A stretch of 7,862 nucleotides of DNA from Bacillus sp. ISL-7 (GCF_018613065.1 NZ_JAGGQW010000089.1:1-7862); one strand, 5' to 3'. Positions 1 to 6,070 are shown, counted from the stretch's first letter. Translations and numbers: made by a program. Notes: generated by a model from the letters alone, not told the origin.

Positions 1-49
1 TTTATGGATGAAAGAGCTTTGTAATAAATGTGAATTGGACGATATTTAA
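1..49 (+). other. Possible C-terminal tail of an upstream gene
   Basis: The frame starting at base 2 is open from the window edge to a TAA at 47-49 and reads LWMKELCNKCELDDI. Its amino acid mix (two Cys, acidic end) would suit the end of a protein. The frame starting at base 1 is also open, to a TAA at 22-24 (FMDERAL), so the choice of frame is not secure. No terminator hairpin follows. The stretch is too short to assign to a family and could be non-coding. Confidence 0.25.
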
Positions 50-65
50 TGATGAAATCTGTTTT

Positions 66-95
66 TTAATAATACTATTATGTTTTTTTTATAAT
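66..95 (+). promoter_or_regulatory. Possible sigma-A promoter for gapN
   Basis: A perfect TATAAT lies at 90-95. A weak -35 candidate, TTAATA (four of six consensus bases), lies at 66-71 with an 18-base spacer. The surrounding DNA is very AT-rich, so a chance TATAAT is possible. It would give a leader of roughly 60 bases before the gapN start. I saw no clear operator or catabolite-control site between it and the gene. Confidence 0.3.
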
Positions 96-160
96 TAAGA
101 GACTGAAAATTATACCTATTCAATCATATTGGTATTCACCTACTTAAAGGAGGATTTATT

Positions 161-1615
161 ATGTCGATAAACGTATTATCTTTAAAAGCTTACAATTTTT
201 ATATAAATGGGGAGTGGAGAGAAAGTAAGTCTGGTGAAACTATTAAAATCACTTCACCTTATCTTTATGAAGTTATTGGAAAAGTGCAGGCGGTTACGAT
301 AGAAGAGATAGATAAGGCAATTAATTTTGCTCATGAGGCACAAAAAATTTGGGCAGAAACTTCCCTTCAAAAACGAGCAAAGTTTTTGTATAAATGGGCA
401 GATGAATTAGTGGACATGCAAGATGAAATTGCTGAAATCATTATGAAAGAAGTAGGAAAAAGTTTGAAAGATGCAAAGAATGAAGTCGTACGTACTGCGG
501 ATTTCATTCGTTATACGGTCGAAGAAGCAATGCATATGCATGGTGAAAGTATGAAGGGAGATAGCTTCCCAGGCGGATCTAAATCTAAGATTGCTATTGT
601 TGAACGTGTTCCACTAGGAGTAATACTAGCAATCCCTCCGTTTAACTATCCCGTAAATTTAGCTGCTGCTAAATTAGCACCGGCACTCATTTCAGGTAAT
701 GCAGTTATCTTTAAACCAGCTACACAAGGAGCTATTAGTGGTATTAAAATGATTGAGGCTCTTCACAAAGCAAACTTTCCAAAAGGTCTTGTCAATATCG
801 TGACAGGTCGTGGTTCTGTCATTGGTGATTACTTAGTTGAGCATAAAGGTATTAATATGATCTCCTTTACAGGCGGGACAAATACTGGTATTAGTTTAGC
901 GAAAAAAGCAGGAATGATTCCACTTGTACTTGAGCTTGGCGGGAAAGACCCTGGTATTGTACGTGAAGACGCTGATTTACACGAGGCGGCGAAACATATT
1001 ATCAGCGGTGCGTTTTCTTATTCCGGTCAACGTTGCACAGCTATTAAACGTGTATTAGTGCATGAAAGTGTAGCAGACGAGATAGTATCCATTTTAAAAG
1101 AAGAAATCGAAAAATTAGCTGTAGGTTCTCCGGAAGAAGGCAACACAGTTGTCCCGTTAATTGATGATCAATCCGCTGACTTTGTTCAAGGATTAATTGA
1201 GGATGCCATTGAAAAAGGTGCAACTCTTGTAACAGGAAATAAGCGTGAACGCAATTTAATTTACCCTACTCTTCTTGATCATGTGACAGAAGACATGGCC
1301 GTAGCTTGGGAGGAACCGTTCGGACCTGTGCTGCCAATAATCCGTGTATCCTCTGATGAAGAAGCGATCAATATTGCGAATGAATCTGAATTTGGTTTAC
1401 AGGCAAGTGTCTTTACCAAAGATATTAATAAAGCATTTGCGATTGCGAATAAAATTGAAACAGGCTCAGTTCAAATAAACGGACGTACCGAACGCGGCCC
1501 GGATCATTTCCCATTTATTGGTGTAAAAGGATCCGGTATGGGAGCGCAAGGTATCCGTAAGAGTATTGAATCGATGACGCGTGAAAAAGTAACTGTATTA
1601 AACCTTGCTGAGTAA
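161..1615 (+). CDS. gapN: NADP-dependent non-phosphorylating glyceraldehyde-3-phosphate dehydrogenase
   Basis: A cytosolic aldehyde dehydrogenase superfamily enzyme that oxidises glyceraldehyde 3-phosphate directly to 3-phosphoglycerate with NADP+. It bypasses the phosphorylating GAPDH and phosphoglycerate kinase steps, giving NADPH instead of ATP. The 484 residues are full length for the family. Visible active-site features are Asn162 in PFNYPVN, the general base Glu258 in ELGGKD, and the nucleophile Cys292 in SGQRCTAIKR. Their mutual spacing matches streptococcal GapN as I recall it (Asn154, Glu250, Cys284), a constant shift of eight. Further GapN-like marks are KPATQGAISG near 180, WEEPFGPVLPIIR near 388 and the RTERGPDHFPF stretch near the end. 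The start is set by AAAGGAGG at 146-153, seven bases before the ATG. The gene is probably monocistronic, with its own upstream region and a strong terminator just behind. Succinate-semialdehyde or another aldehyde dehydrogenase is the alternative, but the GapN-specific segments make that unlikely. Confidence 0.93.
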   Translation: MSINVLSLKAYNFYINGEWRESKSGETIKITSPYLYEVIGKVQAVTIEEIDKAINFAHEAQKIWAETSLQKRAKFLYKWADELVDMQDEIAEIIMKEVGKSLKDAKNEVVRTADFIRYTVEEAMHMHGESMKGDSFPGGSKSKIAIVERVPLGVILAIPPFNYPVNLAAAKLAPALISGNAVIFKPATQGAISGIKMIEALHKANFPKGLVNIVTGRGSVIGDYLVEHKGINMISFTGGTNTGISLAKKAGMIPLVLELGGKDPGIVREDADLHEAAKHIISGAFSYSGQRCTAIKRVLVHESVADEIVSILKEEIEKLAVGSPEEGNTVVPLIDDQSADFVQGLIEDAIEKGATLVTGNKRERNLIYPTLLDHVTEDMAVAWEEPFGPVLPIIRVSSDEEAINIANESEFGLQASVFTKDINKAFAIANKIETGSVQINGRTERGPDHFPFIGVKGSGMGAQGIRKSIESMTREKVTVLNLAE

Positions 1616-1640
1616 TCTCAAAAGTAATTTTATTCTCTCA

Positions 1641-1677
1641 AAAGAGGGGTCCCAATTAGTCCCCTCTTTGTTACATT
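1641..1677 (+). terminator. Rho-independent terminator of gapN
   Basis: A perfect nine-base-pair stem, AAAGAGGGG (1641-1649) with CCCCTCTTT (1661-1669), encloses an 11-base loop. It starts 25 bases after the gapN stop codon. The following TTTGTTACATTT is only moderately U-rich, so termination may be incomplete, but position and stem strength fit gapN termination. Confidence 0.8.
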
Positions 1678-1680
1678 TCC

Positions 1681-2012
1681 TTTTAAAGAGACTGAAGCAT
1701 TGACATAATTTCACTTAGGGTAACGAAGTTCTGAAGAAAAACAAGACACAGACAACCAAGGCCATCCCAATCATTTATAAAGGCAATTTTAACACAATTA
1801 ATTTTAGTTTAGTTAGTCATGGACTTCTCATTACATTGTAGAACTAGCCACACCTTAGAAGTAGGATTCTCTTATTGTGTTTTTTTGTAGTTAGTTCGTA
1901 ATTAGTATACCTAATTTAATACCTTACTACTTAAAAGGGTGGTACAAATTTTTATAAAAAAACAAAATATCAAATGTTATAATTGTTATAATTTTTTCTG
2001 CAATGTATTTAA
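1681..2012. other. AT-rich stretch without a recognisable gene
   Basis: No open frame of useful length or known family sequence was seen on either strand. It holds a small hairpin (AATTAG 1900-1905 with CTAATT 1911-1916), a ten-base T-box-like string (AGGGTGGTAC, 1936-1945) and a tandem nine-base repeat (1975-1992). It lies between the gapN terminator and the start of the gene-remnant zone, and may itself be eroded DNA. Confidence 0.5.
1975..1992. repeat. Tandem 9-bp repeat, two units
   Basis: TGTTATAAT occurs twice head to tail without a gap. Each unit contains a TATAAT hexamer (1978-1983 and 1987-1992). No good -35 element is found at the right distance for either, so I do not call a promoter. 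Chance duplication in AT-rich DNA is quite possible. Confidence 0.5.
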
Positions 2013-2198
2013 TACACTAGTCCAAGTAATACTGCAATAGGATATTTCTTATCGCAACATGGCTTGAATTATGATAAGCGGAAATTAAATGTGTACTACA
2101 TCGAGGGAAAATGCCGAAGGCGGATGTTGAATTTGCAGGTACCCCTTATTGGAGCAAAACTACAGTCGAATCGTTTCGCGAACAGGAGAAGGTACGAT
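2013..2198 (+). pseudogene. Unrecognised coding-like remnant, possibly part sulfatase
   Basis: One frame is open from 2013 and reads protein-like sequence including GYFLSQHGLNYDKR (2040-2081) followed by KLNVYYIEGK. At about 2106-2112 the sensible reading moves to another frame (MPKADVEFAGTPYWSK, then TTVESFREQ), as if one A were missing from an A run. Neither frame has a supported start. GYFLSQHGLNYDKR resembles the GFFLGDHGWYDKR-type segment that in bacterial sulfatases comes directly before the MYEES segment, which here resumes at about 2199. If that is right, about 117 bases of foreign sequence separate the two. I cannot name the source of the MPKADVEF part. Assignment is tentative. Confidence 0.35.
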
Positions 2199-2702
2199 TG
2201 ATATGTACGAAGAGTCTATACGGATGCCTTTTCTCATCCGGTACCCGAGAGAGATTAAACCGGGTTCTGTGACAGAAGCGATGGCGCTGAACGTGGATTT
2301 TGCCCCCACCATCCTGGATTTTGCCGGAGTCAGGATTCCTAAAGACATGCAGGGCCGGAGCTTGCGGCTGTTATTCAACGGAACAATTCCCATGGGTTGG
2401 CGAACGTCTGTGTATTACCGGTATTGGATGCATCTTGATAAATACCATAACGTTTATTCCCATTATGGTATTCGAACGCATCGCTACAAGCTAATCTATT
2501 ATTACGCCCAAGCATTAGGCACATCGGGGTCAAAAGAGAAACAAGACCTCCTGAATGGGAATTGTTTGACCTAAAAAATGATCCCTATGAAATCAAAAAT
2601 CTTTATACAAACCCGGAATATTCAAACATTGTAACACTATTAAAAGCGGAAATGAAGAGATTGCAGCAAGCATTACTCGATGAACCGGTTTATGAAACAT
2701 AA
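2199..2702 (+). pseudogene. Sulfatase C-terminal fragment, truncated and frameshifted
   Basis: This is the last third of a type I (alkaline phosphatase superfamily) sulfatase, an enzyme class that hydrolyses sulfate esters. Family-typical segments run from MYEESIRMPFLIRYPREI through DFAPTILDFAGV, MQGRSLRLL and YRYWMHLD to HYGIRTHRYKLIYYY. At about 2540-2547 the frame must shift to continue with PPEWELFDLKNDPYEIKNLY; the shifted frame ends at TAA 2700-2702. Without the shift, translation stops at 2572-2574. The N-terminal two thirds, including the CxPxR-type site whose Cys or Ser becomes formylglycine, is missing, so no activity is possible. An open frame could be extended back to a TTG at 2149, but those residues do not fit the family. 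By eye the fragment is richer in GC than gapN, which suggests transfer from a Paenibacillus-like source. A terminator follows. Confidence 0.88.
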
Positions 2703-2752
2703 ATCCACAACTTAATTTGGAGTCAGCTTTACAATCTAGTATCCTTAATTAT

Positions 2753-2776
2753 CTAGCCACTCGGCTAGTTTTTTTT
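2753..2776 (+). terminator. Rho-independent terminator behind the sulfatase remnant
   Basis: Stem CTAGCC (2753-2758) pairs with GGCTAG (2763-2768) around a four-base loop, followed by eight consecutive T (2769-2776). It lies 50 bases after the sulfatase stop. On the minus strand no U tract follows, so it would not serve the convergent AraC-type gene. Confidence 0.8.
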
Positions 2777-2854
2777 ATTTTGTGGGTGTGGTAATTGTAC
2801 AAGCTACTCTAGGAATAGGGTTGAAACATCTATCTGGTGTCCAGTCATGCTAAA

Positions 2855-3117
2855 CTACTTTGGAGACATGGATGTTAATTTCTTAAACATTCGAGAAAAA
2901 TAGGATGTATCATAATATCCCAGGTACTCGGAGATAGCTACAACAGTCATATCGGTATTTAACAAAAGATTGCAAGCTTCCATCACCCGTAATTGATGGA
3001 TGTATTTAATAGGAGATTGACCAATCACTTCTTTGAATACAGAAATAGTGTATCCTGGCGACCGGTGGATTAATTTCGCCAGATGTTCAATTTCTATCGG
3101 TTTTCGATAGTTTTCAG
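2855..3117 (-). pseudogene. AraC-family regulator, DNA-binding domain remnant
   Basis: The minus strand encodes an AraC/XylS-type double helix-turn-helix domain. The first helix-turn-helix lies around IEIEHLAKLIHRSPGYTIS with VFKEVIGQSPIKYIHQLR behind it. The second lies in VVAISEYLGYYDTSYFSR, ending MFKKLTSMSPK. The recognisable part begins at ENYRKP (about 3117) and lacks the whole N-terminal sensing region, normally over 150 residues. Upstream of 3117 the frame runs on to 3175, but that part is the antisense of yolD. The stop TAG (2855-2857) falls at the usual SPKKFR position; reading through it gives 16 more codons (FSMTGHQIDVSTLFLE) to a second TAG at 2804-2806. That suggests AAG became TAG. 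It converges on the sulfatase remnant, so both may derive from one sugar-sulfate or polysaccharide locus with its regulator. Confidence 0.85.
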
Positions 3118-3362
3118 AGCGCCAGCCACTGCCGTTACTAAGCGAATTCGATACGGAGGAGTTTGACCAGCGCATAACCTACGCGATGCAGTATAAGCTA
3201 GCGGTGATACTCTCCGTGTGGGATGACGGCTTTACTACGGACATAACCGGAAACATTAACCGCATTGATCCGATAACTCATCAGCTACGCGTTGAGGTAA
3301 AGCCTGGCGAATATGAACGGGTGGCATTCGAAGATGTGTGCGGAGTGACTGTCGTAGATTAG
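3117..3362 (+). pseudogene. yolD: YolD-like protein, 5'-truncated
   Basis: The frame reading PLLSEFDTEEFDQRITYAMQ, then VWDDGFTTDITGNINRIDP, THQLRVEVKPGEYERVAFED and GVTVVD ends at TAG 3360-3362. This is the C-terminal part of a YolD-like protein, a small family usually encoded next to a Y-family (UmuC/UvrX-type) translesion DNA polymerase and regulated with the DNA damage response. The N-terminal part (usually an MLPEH-type segment) is absent, there is no start codon with a ribosome binding site, and no polymerase gene is next to it. Sequence identity begins at about 3117, exactly where the opposite-strand AraC domain ends, so both genes were cut at the same junction. The only in-frame ATG (3186-3188) has no convincing ribosome binding site. 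Confidence 0.82.
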
Positions 3363-3376
3363 GCTGATTGAGAAAT

Positions 3377-3399
3377 AAAAAAAGCGCCATTTAGACGCT
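3377..3399 (+). terminator. Decapitated yolD terminator (hairpin without U tract)
   Basis: Seven A (3377-3383) lead into AGCG (3383-3386), which pairs with CGCT (3396-3399); an inner C-G pair lies beyond a C/A mismatch and the loop is ATTTA. In an ordinary Bacillales terminator of this shape CGCT would run into a T tract pairing with the A run. Here it is followed at once by GTAAAC and lyase coding sequence. The right half was probably lost in the rearrangement joining yolD to the lyase. Its remaining activity is doubtful. Confidence 0.5.
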
Positions 3400-4606
3400 G
3401 TAAACTTGGAACAAATGGAGATCATTCAGCAAAAGATAGGCCATGGATTTGTTCCTTTTTTGAAAGTTTTGGTTAAAGCATGTGATAAAGAAAGTGGAAA
3501 ATATATTCACTATGGAGTAACAACTCAAAATATTCAACAAACCGCTCAACTACTTATAATGAAAAGAATACACGATAAGTTCTTAGAGGTAGTTGGCGAA
3601 ATTCTACAAAATTTAGCTAAATTGGCTGAAGAAAATAAAGATACCATTTTACCTGGTAGAACCCATGGCAAACATGCTATTCCCATAACATATGGATATA
3701 AGGTATCTGTTTGGATAAGTGAGCTGCTAGCCTCTGTTGAAAGAATGGAGGAAGTACAAAAAAGGGTATTTAATGTCATGATGGGCGGGGCTGTAGGAGC
3801 TTTTAACTCATCAGGAAAAGTAGGACGAAAAGTGCAGGATCGAGTGGCTGAATTATTAAATATGTATTCCATGGACATCCCTTCTAGAAATATAAGCACC
3901 CATAAAGTGGAATATATCATGAATCTCTCTTTACTAGCGAGCACCTTCCATAAAATAGCGGAAGAAGTTTACTATACTTCAATTGAAGAGTTTGGTGAAG
4001 TGTCTGAAAAATTCCAATCGGGTACAGTAGGCAGCAGTACAATGCCTCATAAGATCAATCCGAAATTATCGAAAGGAATTATTGCGAATTCTCAAAAGCT
4101 ATATTCATTAGTGTCAATGGGCCTCTATTCATGCCCAAGACCATTCGAAGGTGATAGTACTTCTTATATGCTATTTGATGCGACCTTAGAAGAAGCCCTT
4201 TCTTTCAACAGAGATCCTTTTAAGAGGAGAGGAATTAACGAGAACGTTGACTATTAATCAGGAAAATATGCACAAAAATGTATTACTAAATAATGATCTT
4301 GATAATAGTGAATATGTCATGATGGAAATAGCAAGGAAATTAGGGAAAGATGAAGCCCATTCTTTGGTGTACCAGTTAGTTATGAAATCCTATTTAGAAG
4401 GAAGGAACTACTTTGACGTACTGAGCGAAAATCCAATAATAGCAGAGGCCTTTACAGAGGAACAAATCAGGGAGATGCTTGATACTAAGAATTATATTGG
4501 TCTTTCAACACAATTAGCGGAAGAATTTTCACTTAAGGCAATAAATGTAAGCAAATCTATACAGGAAAAGAATTATTCTAGTTGTTTGGTTGCTAGTAAT
4601 AAATAA
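3400..4606 (+). pseudogene. Class-II fumarase/adenylosuccinate lyase family enzyme, N-truncated and frameshifted
   Basis: This family cleaves C-N or C-O bonds to release fumarate or a similar unsaturated acid (adenylosuccinate lyase, carboxymuconate cycloisomerase and relatives). Segments in order are YIHYGVTTQNIQQTAQ (His at 3508), LPGRTHGKHAIP (His at 3664) and the family signature GTVGSSTMPHKINP (4021-4062). After ATLEEAL at about 4200 the frame must shift by one; the continuing frame reads STEILLRGEELTRTLTINQE and then ENMHKN to TAA 4604-4606. Unshifted, translation ends at 4255-4257. The N-terminus is missing, roughly 35-70 residues depending on the subgroup, and sequence fit starts at about 3400, where yolD's terminator ends. 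A TTG (3406) and an ATG (3415) are in frame but have no ribosome binding site. The true substrate cannot be read, and a purine-pathway role is not established. EIIA follows after 18 bases, so the two may once have been one transcript. Confidence 0.85.
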
Positions 4607-4624
4607 TGATTAGAGGTTATAAAC

Positions 4625-5119
4625 ATGTTTAAAAAATTATTTAAAAAAGAAGTAAGAAACGAAGAAATTTTTGCACAGGTTTCAGGAGAACTAGTTAAGT
4701 TAGAAAATGTTCCAGATCCCGTTTTTGGTCAAAAAATTATGGGTGAAGGTATTGCGATTAAACCTTCAAATGGTCAAGTTGTCGCACCTGTAGATGGTGA
4801 AATTACGTTAATCGCTGATACAAAACATGCTTTTGGAATTAGAACCGAATTAGGGGAAGAAATTCTTGTTCATATTGGGTTAGAAACTGTTTCACTTAAG
4901 GGTGAGGGTTTTCATGTCCTTGTCAAAACTGGAGACAAAGTGGTTAGAGGTCAAACCATTGTTGAAGCGGATCTAGACTTTATAAAAAAAAGTGGATGTA
5001 ACACTATTATACCGATGGTTGTAACCAACAGTGCAGAAGGCAAATTTAAGTTCGACTGGGAAGATTCAAAGCAAGTAATAGCTGGAGATACAAAAGTATT
5101 TACAACCAAATTAAAATAG
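4625..5119 (+). CDS. crr: Stand-alone PTS glucose-type EIIA component
   Basis: A soluble EIIA(Glc) phosphocarrier of 164 residues, normal length for a free-standing domain (compare YpqE of B. subtilis). Such proteins take phosphate from HPr and pass it to a sugar-specific EIIB. The two active-site histidines are visible: His68 in TKHAFGIRT and His83, the phosphorylated one, in EILVHIGLETV, fifteen residues apart as in the family. VPDPVFGQKIMGEGIAI near 30 and PVDGEITLIADT before the first His are also typical. The ATG at 4625 follows AGAGG at 4612-4616 with an eight-base gap; a lipid or membrane anchor is not seen. The gene appears intact although both neighbours are broken: the lyase remnant ends 18 bases before it and malic enzyme sequence starts two bases after its stop. 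It has no obvious promoter or terminator of its own, so expression is uncertain. Confidence 0.92.
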   Translation: MFKKLFKKEVRNEEIFAQVSGELVKLENVPDPVFGQKIMGEGIAIKPSNGQVVAPVDGEITLIADTKHAFGIRTELGEEILVHIGLETVSLKGEGFHVLVKTGDKVVRGQTIVEADLDFIKKSGCNTIIPMVVTNSAEGKFKFDWEDSKQVIAGDTKVFTTKLK

Positions 5120-5120
5120 A

Positions 5121-5523
5121 CATTGTAAAACTGACCCAGATAAAATTGTGGAGGTAGTTAAATTATTAGAGCCGACCTTTGGAGGAGTCAATTTAGAAGA
5201 TATCGCTGCACCGCAATGCTTTGAAATAGAAGAGCGTTTACGAAAAGCTTGCGATATTCCTATGTTCCATGATGACCAGCACGGTACGGCTATTGTGACT
5301 ACTGCTGGATTAATAAACGCTCTTAAACTGGCAGATAAAAACATAGAGGATATTCGTGTCGTGGTAAACGGTGCTGGTGCCGCTGGCGTGGTCATTGTTA
5401 AGCTGCTGCTCCATAAAAGAGGCTAAAGAAGCGGGGGCACTCGTAGTAGGGACAGGACGCTCTGATTTCCCAAATCAGGTTAATAACGTCCTCGCATTTT
5501 CTGGTAAGCCAGAGACAAATTGA
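5121..5523 (+). pseudogene. NAD(P)-dependent malic enzyme, two internal fragments
   Basis: Malic enzyme decarboxylates malate to pyruvate. Fragment one (5121 to about 5410) reads DPDKIVEVVKLLEPTFGGVN, then NLEDIAAPQCFEIEERL, the metal and catalytic region FHDDQHGTAIV, and the nucleotide-binding start [18 protein letters not shown]; it resembles YtsJ of B. subtilis. It stops at TAA 5424-5426. Fragment two, in another frame from about 5413, reads [20 protein letters not shown] and VNNVLAF and then leaves the family at about 5505, with TGA at 5521-5523. Roughly 80-100 residues between the two fragments are gone, as are the first hundred or so residues and the C-terminus. A GTG at 5148 could start an open frame, but family sequence continues upstream of it and there is no ribosome binding site. 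The left edge lies immediately behind the EIIA stop codon. Confidence 0.9.
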
Positions 5524-5554
5524 TGAGTGTAGGAAAGCAAGATTGTGAAGAATT

Positions 5555-5666
5555 GTACTTAAAGTAACGGGTGCGTTAGTTCAACAAGCAAAGTAGCAGT
5601 CAAAATAATTATCTTGATCTTCAGCAAACGGGCGCAATTCTGCAGCAAGAATTGTGCCTTTTCTTT
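5555..5666. repeat. Dispersed palindromic repeat, copy A (two units)
   Basis: Two related units lie 61 bases apart: TAACGGGTGCG at 5565-5575 and AAACGGGCGCA at 5626-5636, each preceded by CTT-A-rich sequence. The first forms a hairpin TAACG (5565-5569), loop GGTG, CGTTA (5574-5578), continuing into AGTTCAACAAG (5578-5588), which reappears in reverse complement at 7775-7785. The second forms the strong hairpin described at 5631. Similar AACGGGTGC-type elements are, from memory, common between genes in Bacillaceae genomes; I cannot confirm the family name here. Confidence 0.6.
5631..5666 (+). terminator. Terminator-like hairpin inside repeat copy A
   Basis: GGCGCAATTCT (5631-5641) pairs over 11 positions, one of them G-U, with AGAATTGTGCC (5648-5658) around the loop GCAGCA. 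TTTTCTTT follows. It has the form of a rho-independent terminator, although the upstream gene is a dead malic enzyme fragment. It may be a property of the repeat rather than of a gene. Confidence 0.6.
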
Positions 5667-5723
5667 ATGTTTAGGGCCATTTAATTGAGTAAGAGATTGC
5701 TACATAAACCCCAAATTTAAAAC

Positions 5724-5747
5724 GCATTCCTTCGGGGGTGCTTTTTT
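5724..5747 (+). terminator. Rho-independent terminator with UUCG loop
   Basis: GCATTCC (5724-5730) pairs with GGGGTGC (5735-5741), two pairs being G-U, around a C(UUCG)G tetraloop. Six T follow (5742-5747). No intact gene lies directly upstream, so it probably belonged to a gene now lost. Confidence 0.65.
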
Positions 5748-5782
5748 AATTGTAGTGAAAATTATGCTTAGCTAGCCATTAA

Positions 5783-5938
5783 AACCCTGCATCAAACGTG
5801 GTTTCTTTAACCTTACTTGAGCAAGATATTGTGATAGATGGAGAGTTGGAGCGCGTATCCAATTTAAGTAAACACTGTAAAAAGCCCACGTATAATGCGT
5901 GGATGATACGCTATAACTTGAAGAGGATTTTTATATGA
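5783..5938 (+). other. Short unrecognised coding-like stretch
   Basis: The frame is open from after a TAA (5780-5782) to TGA 5936-5938, 51 codons. It reads plausible protein, including EQDIVIDGELERVSNLSKHC and KKPTYNAWMIRYNLKRIFI. No ATG with a ribosome binding site begins it, so if coding it is a 3' remnant or a tiny gene starting at a GTG or TTG. I do not recognise the family. The same DNA holds a hairpin CCACG (5886-5890) with CGTGG (5898-5902), nested inside GCGTATC (5853-5859) and GATACGC (5905-5911), which could instead mean a structural role. Behind it, 5939-6040 holds nothing convincing; a short open tail reading SREEDDFKKFV ends at TAA 6002-6004. Confidence 0.25.
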
Positions 5939-6040
5939 CTTAAAAATTGATTTATCATTTTTGCGCTTTCTAGGGAAGAGGACGATTTTAAGAAATTTGT
6001 ATAAATAAGAAAAACTGTCTTTTTATATAGGGGTTGTACA

Positions 6041-6046
6041 TATAAT
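6041..6046 (+). promoter_or_regulatory. Possible -10 element for the ZIP transporter gene
   Basis: A perfect TATAAT sits 30 bases before the GTG start. No good -35 hexamer lies 16-18 bases upstream (TCTTTT at 6018-6023 is poor), and there is no extended -10 TG. I saw no clear zinc, manganese or iron repressor palindrome overlapping it. Weak support only. Confidence 0.3.
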
Positions 6047-6062
6047 GCATTAATAATTTGAT

Positions 6063-6070
6063 AAAGGTGG
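6063..6070 (+). promoter_or_regulatory. Ribosome binding site fixing the GTG start of the ZIP gene
   Basis: AAAGGTGG lies six bases before GTG 6077-6079. No in-frame ATG occurs near the start of the protein, and the first membrane segment begins within a few residues of this GTG, so it is the best start. Confidence 0.7.

Noticed and set aside
2149..2198. Upstream part of the sulfatase frame starting at a TTG
   Set aside because: The residues do not match sulfatases and there is no ribosome binding site; similarity starts at MYEES.
2160..2393. Open frame on the minus strand
   Set aside because: Antisense shadow of the sulfatase remnant.
3118..3175. N-terminal extension of the minus-strand AraC frame (starts MRWSNSSVSN)
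   Set aside because: It is the antisense of yolD coding sequence and has no AraC-like content; the frame is open by chance across the junction.
3546..3944. 132-codon open frame on the minus strand
   Set aside because: It lies wholly opposite the well-supported lyase sequence and encodes nothing recognisable.
5111..5395. Open frame on the minus strand
   Set aside because: Antisense shadow of the malic enzyme fragment.
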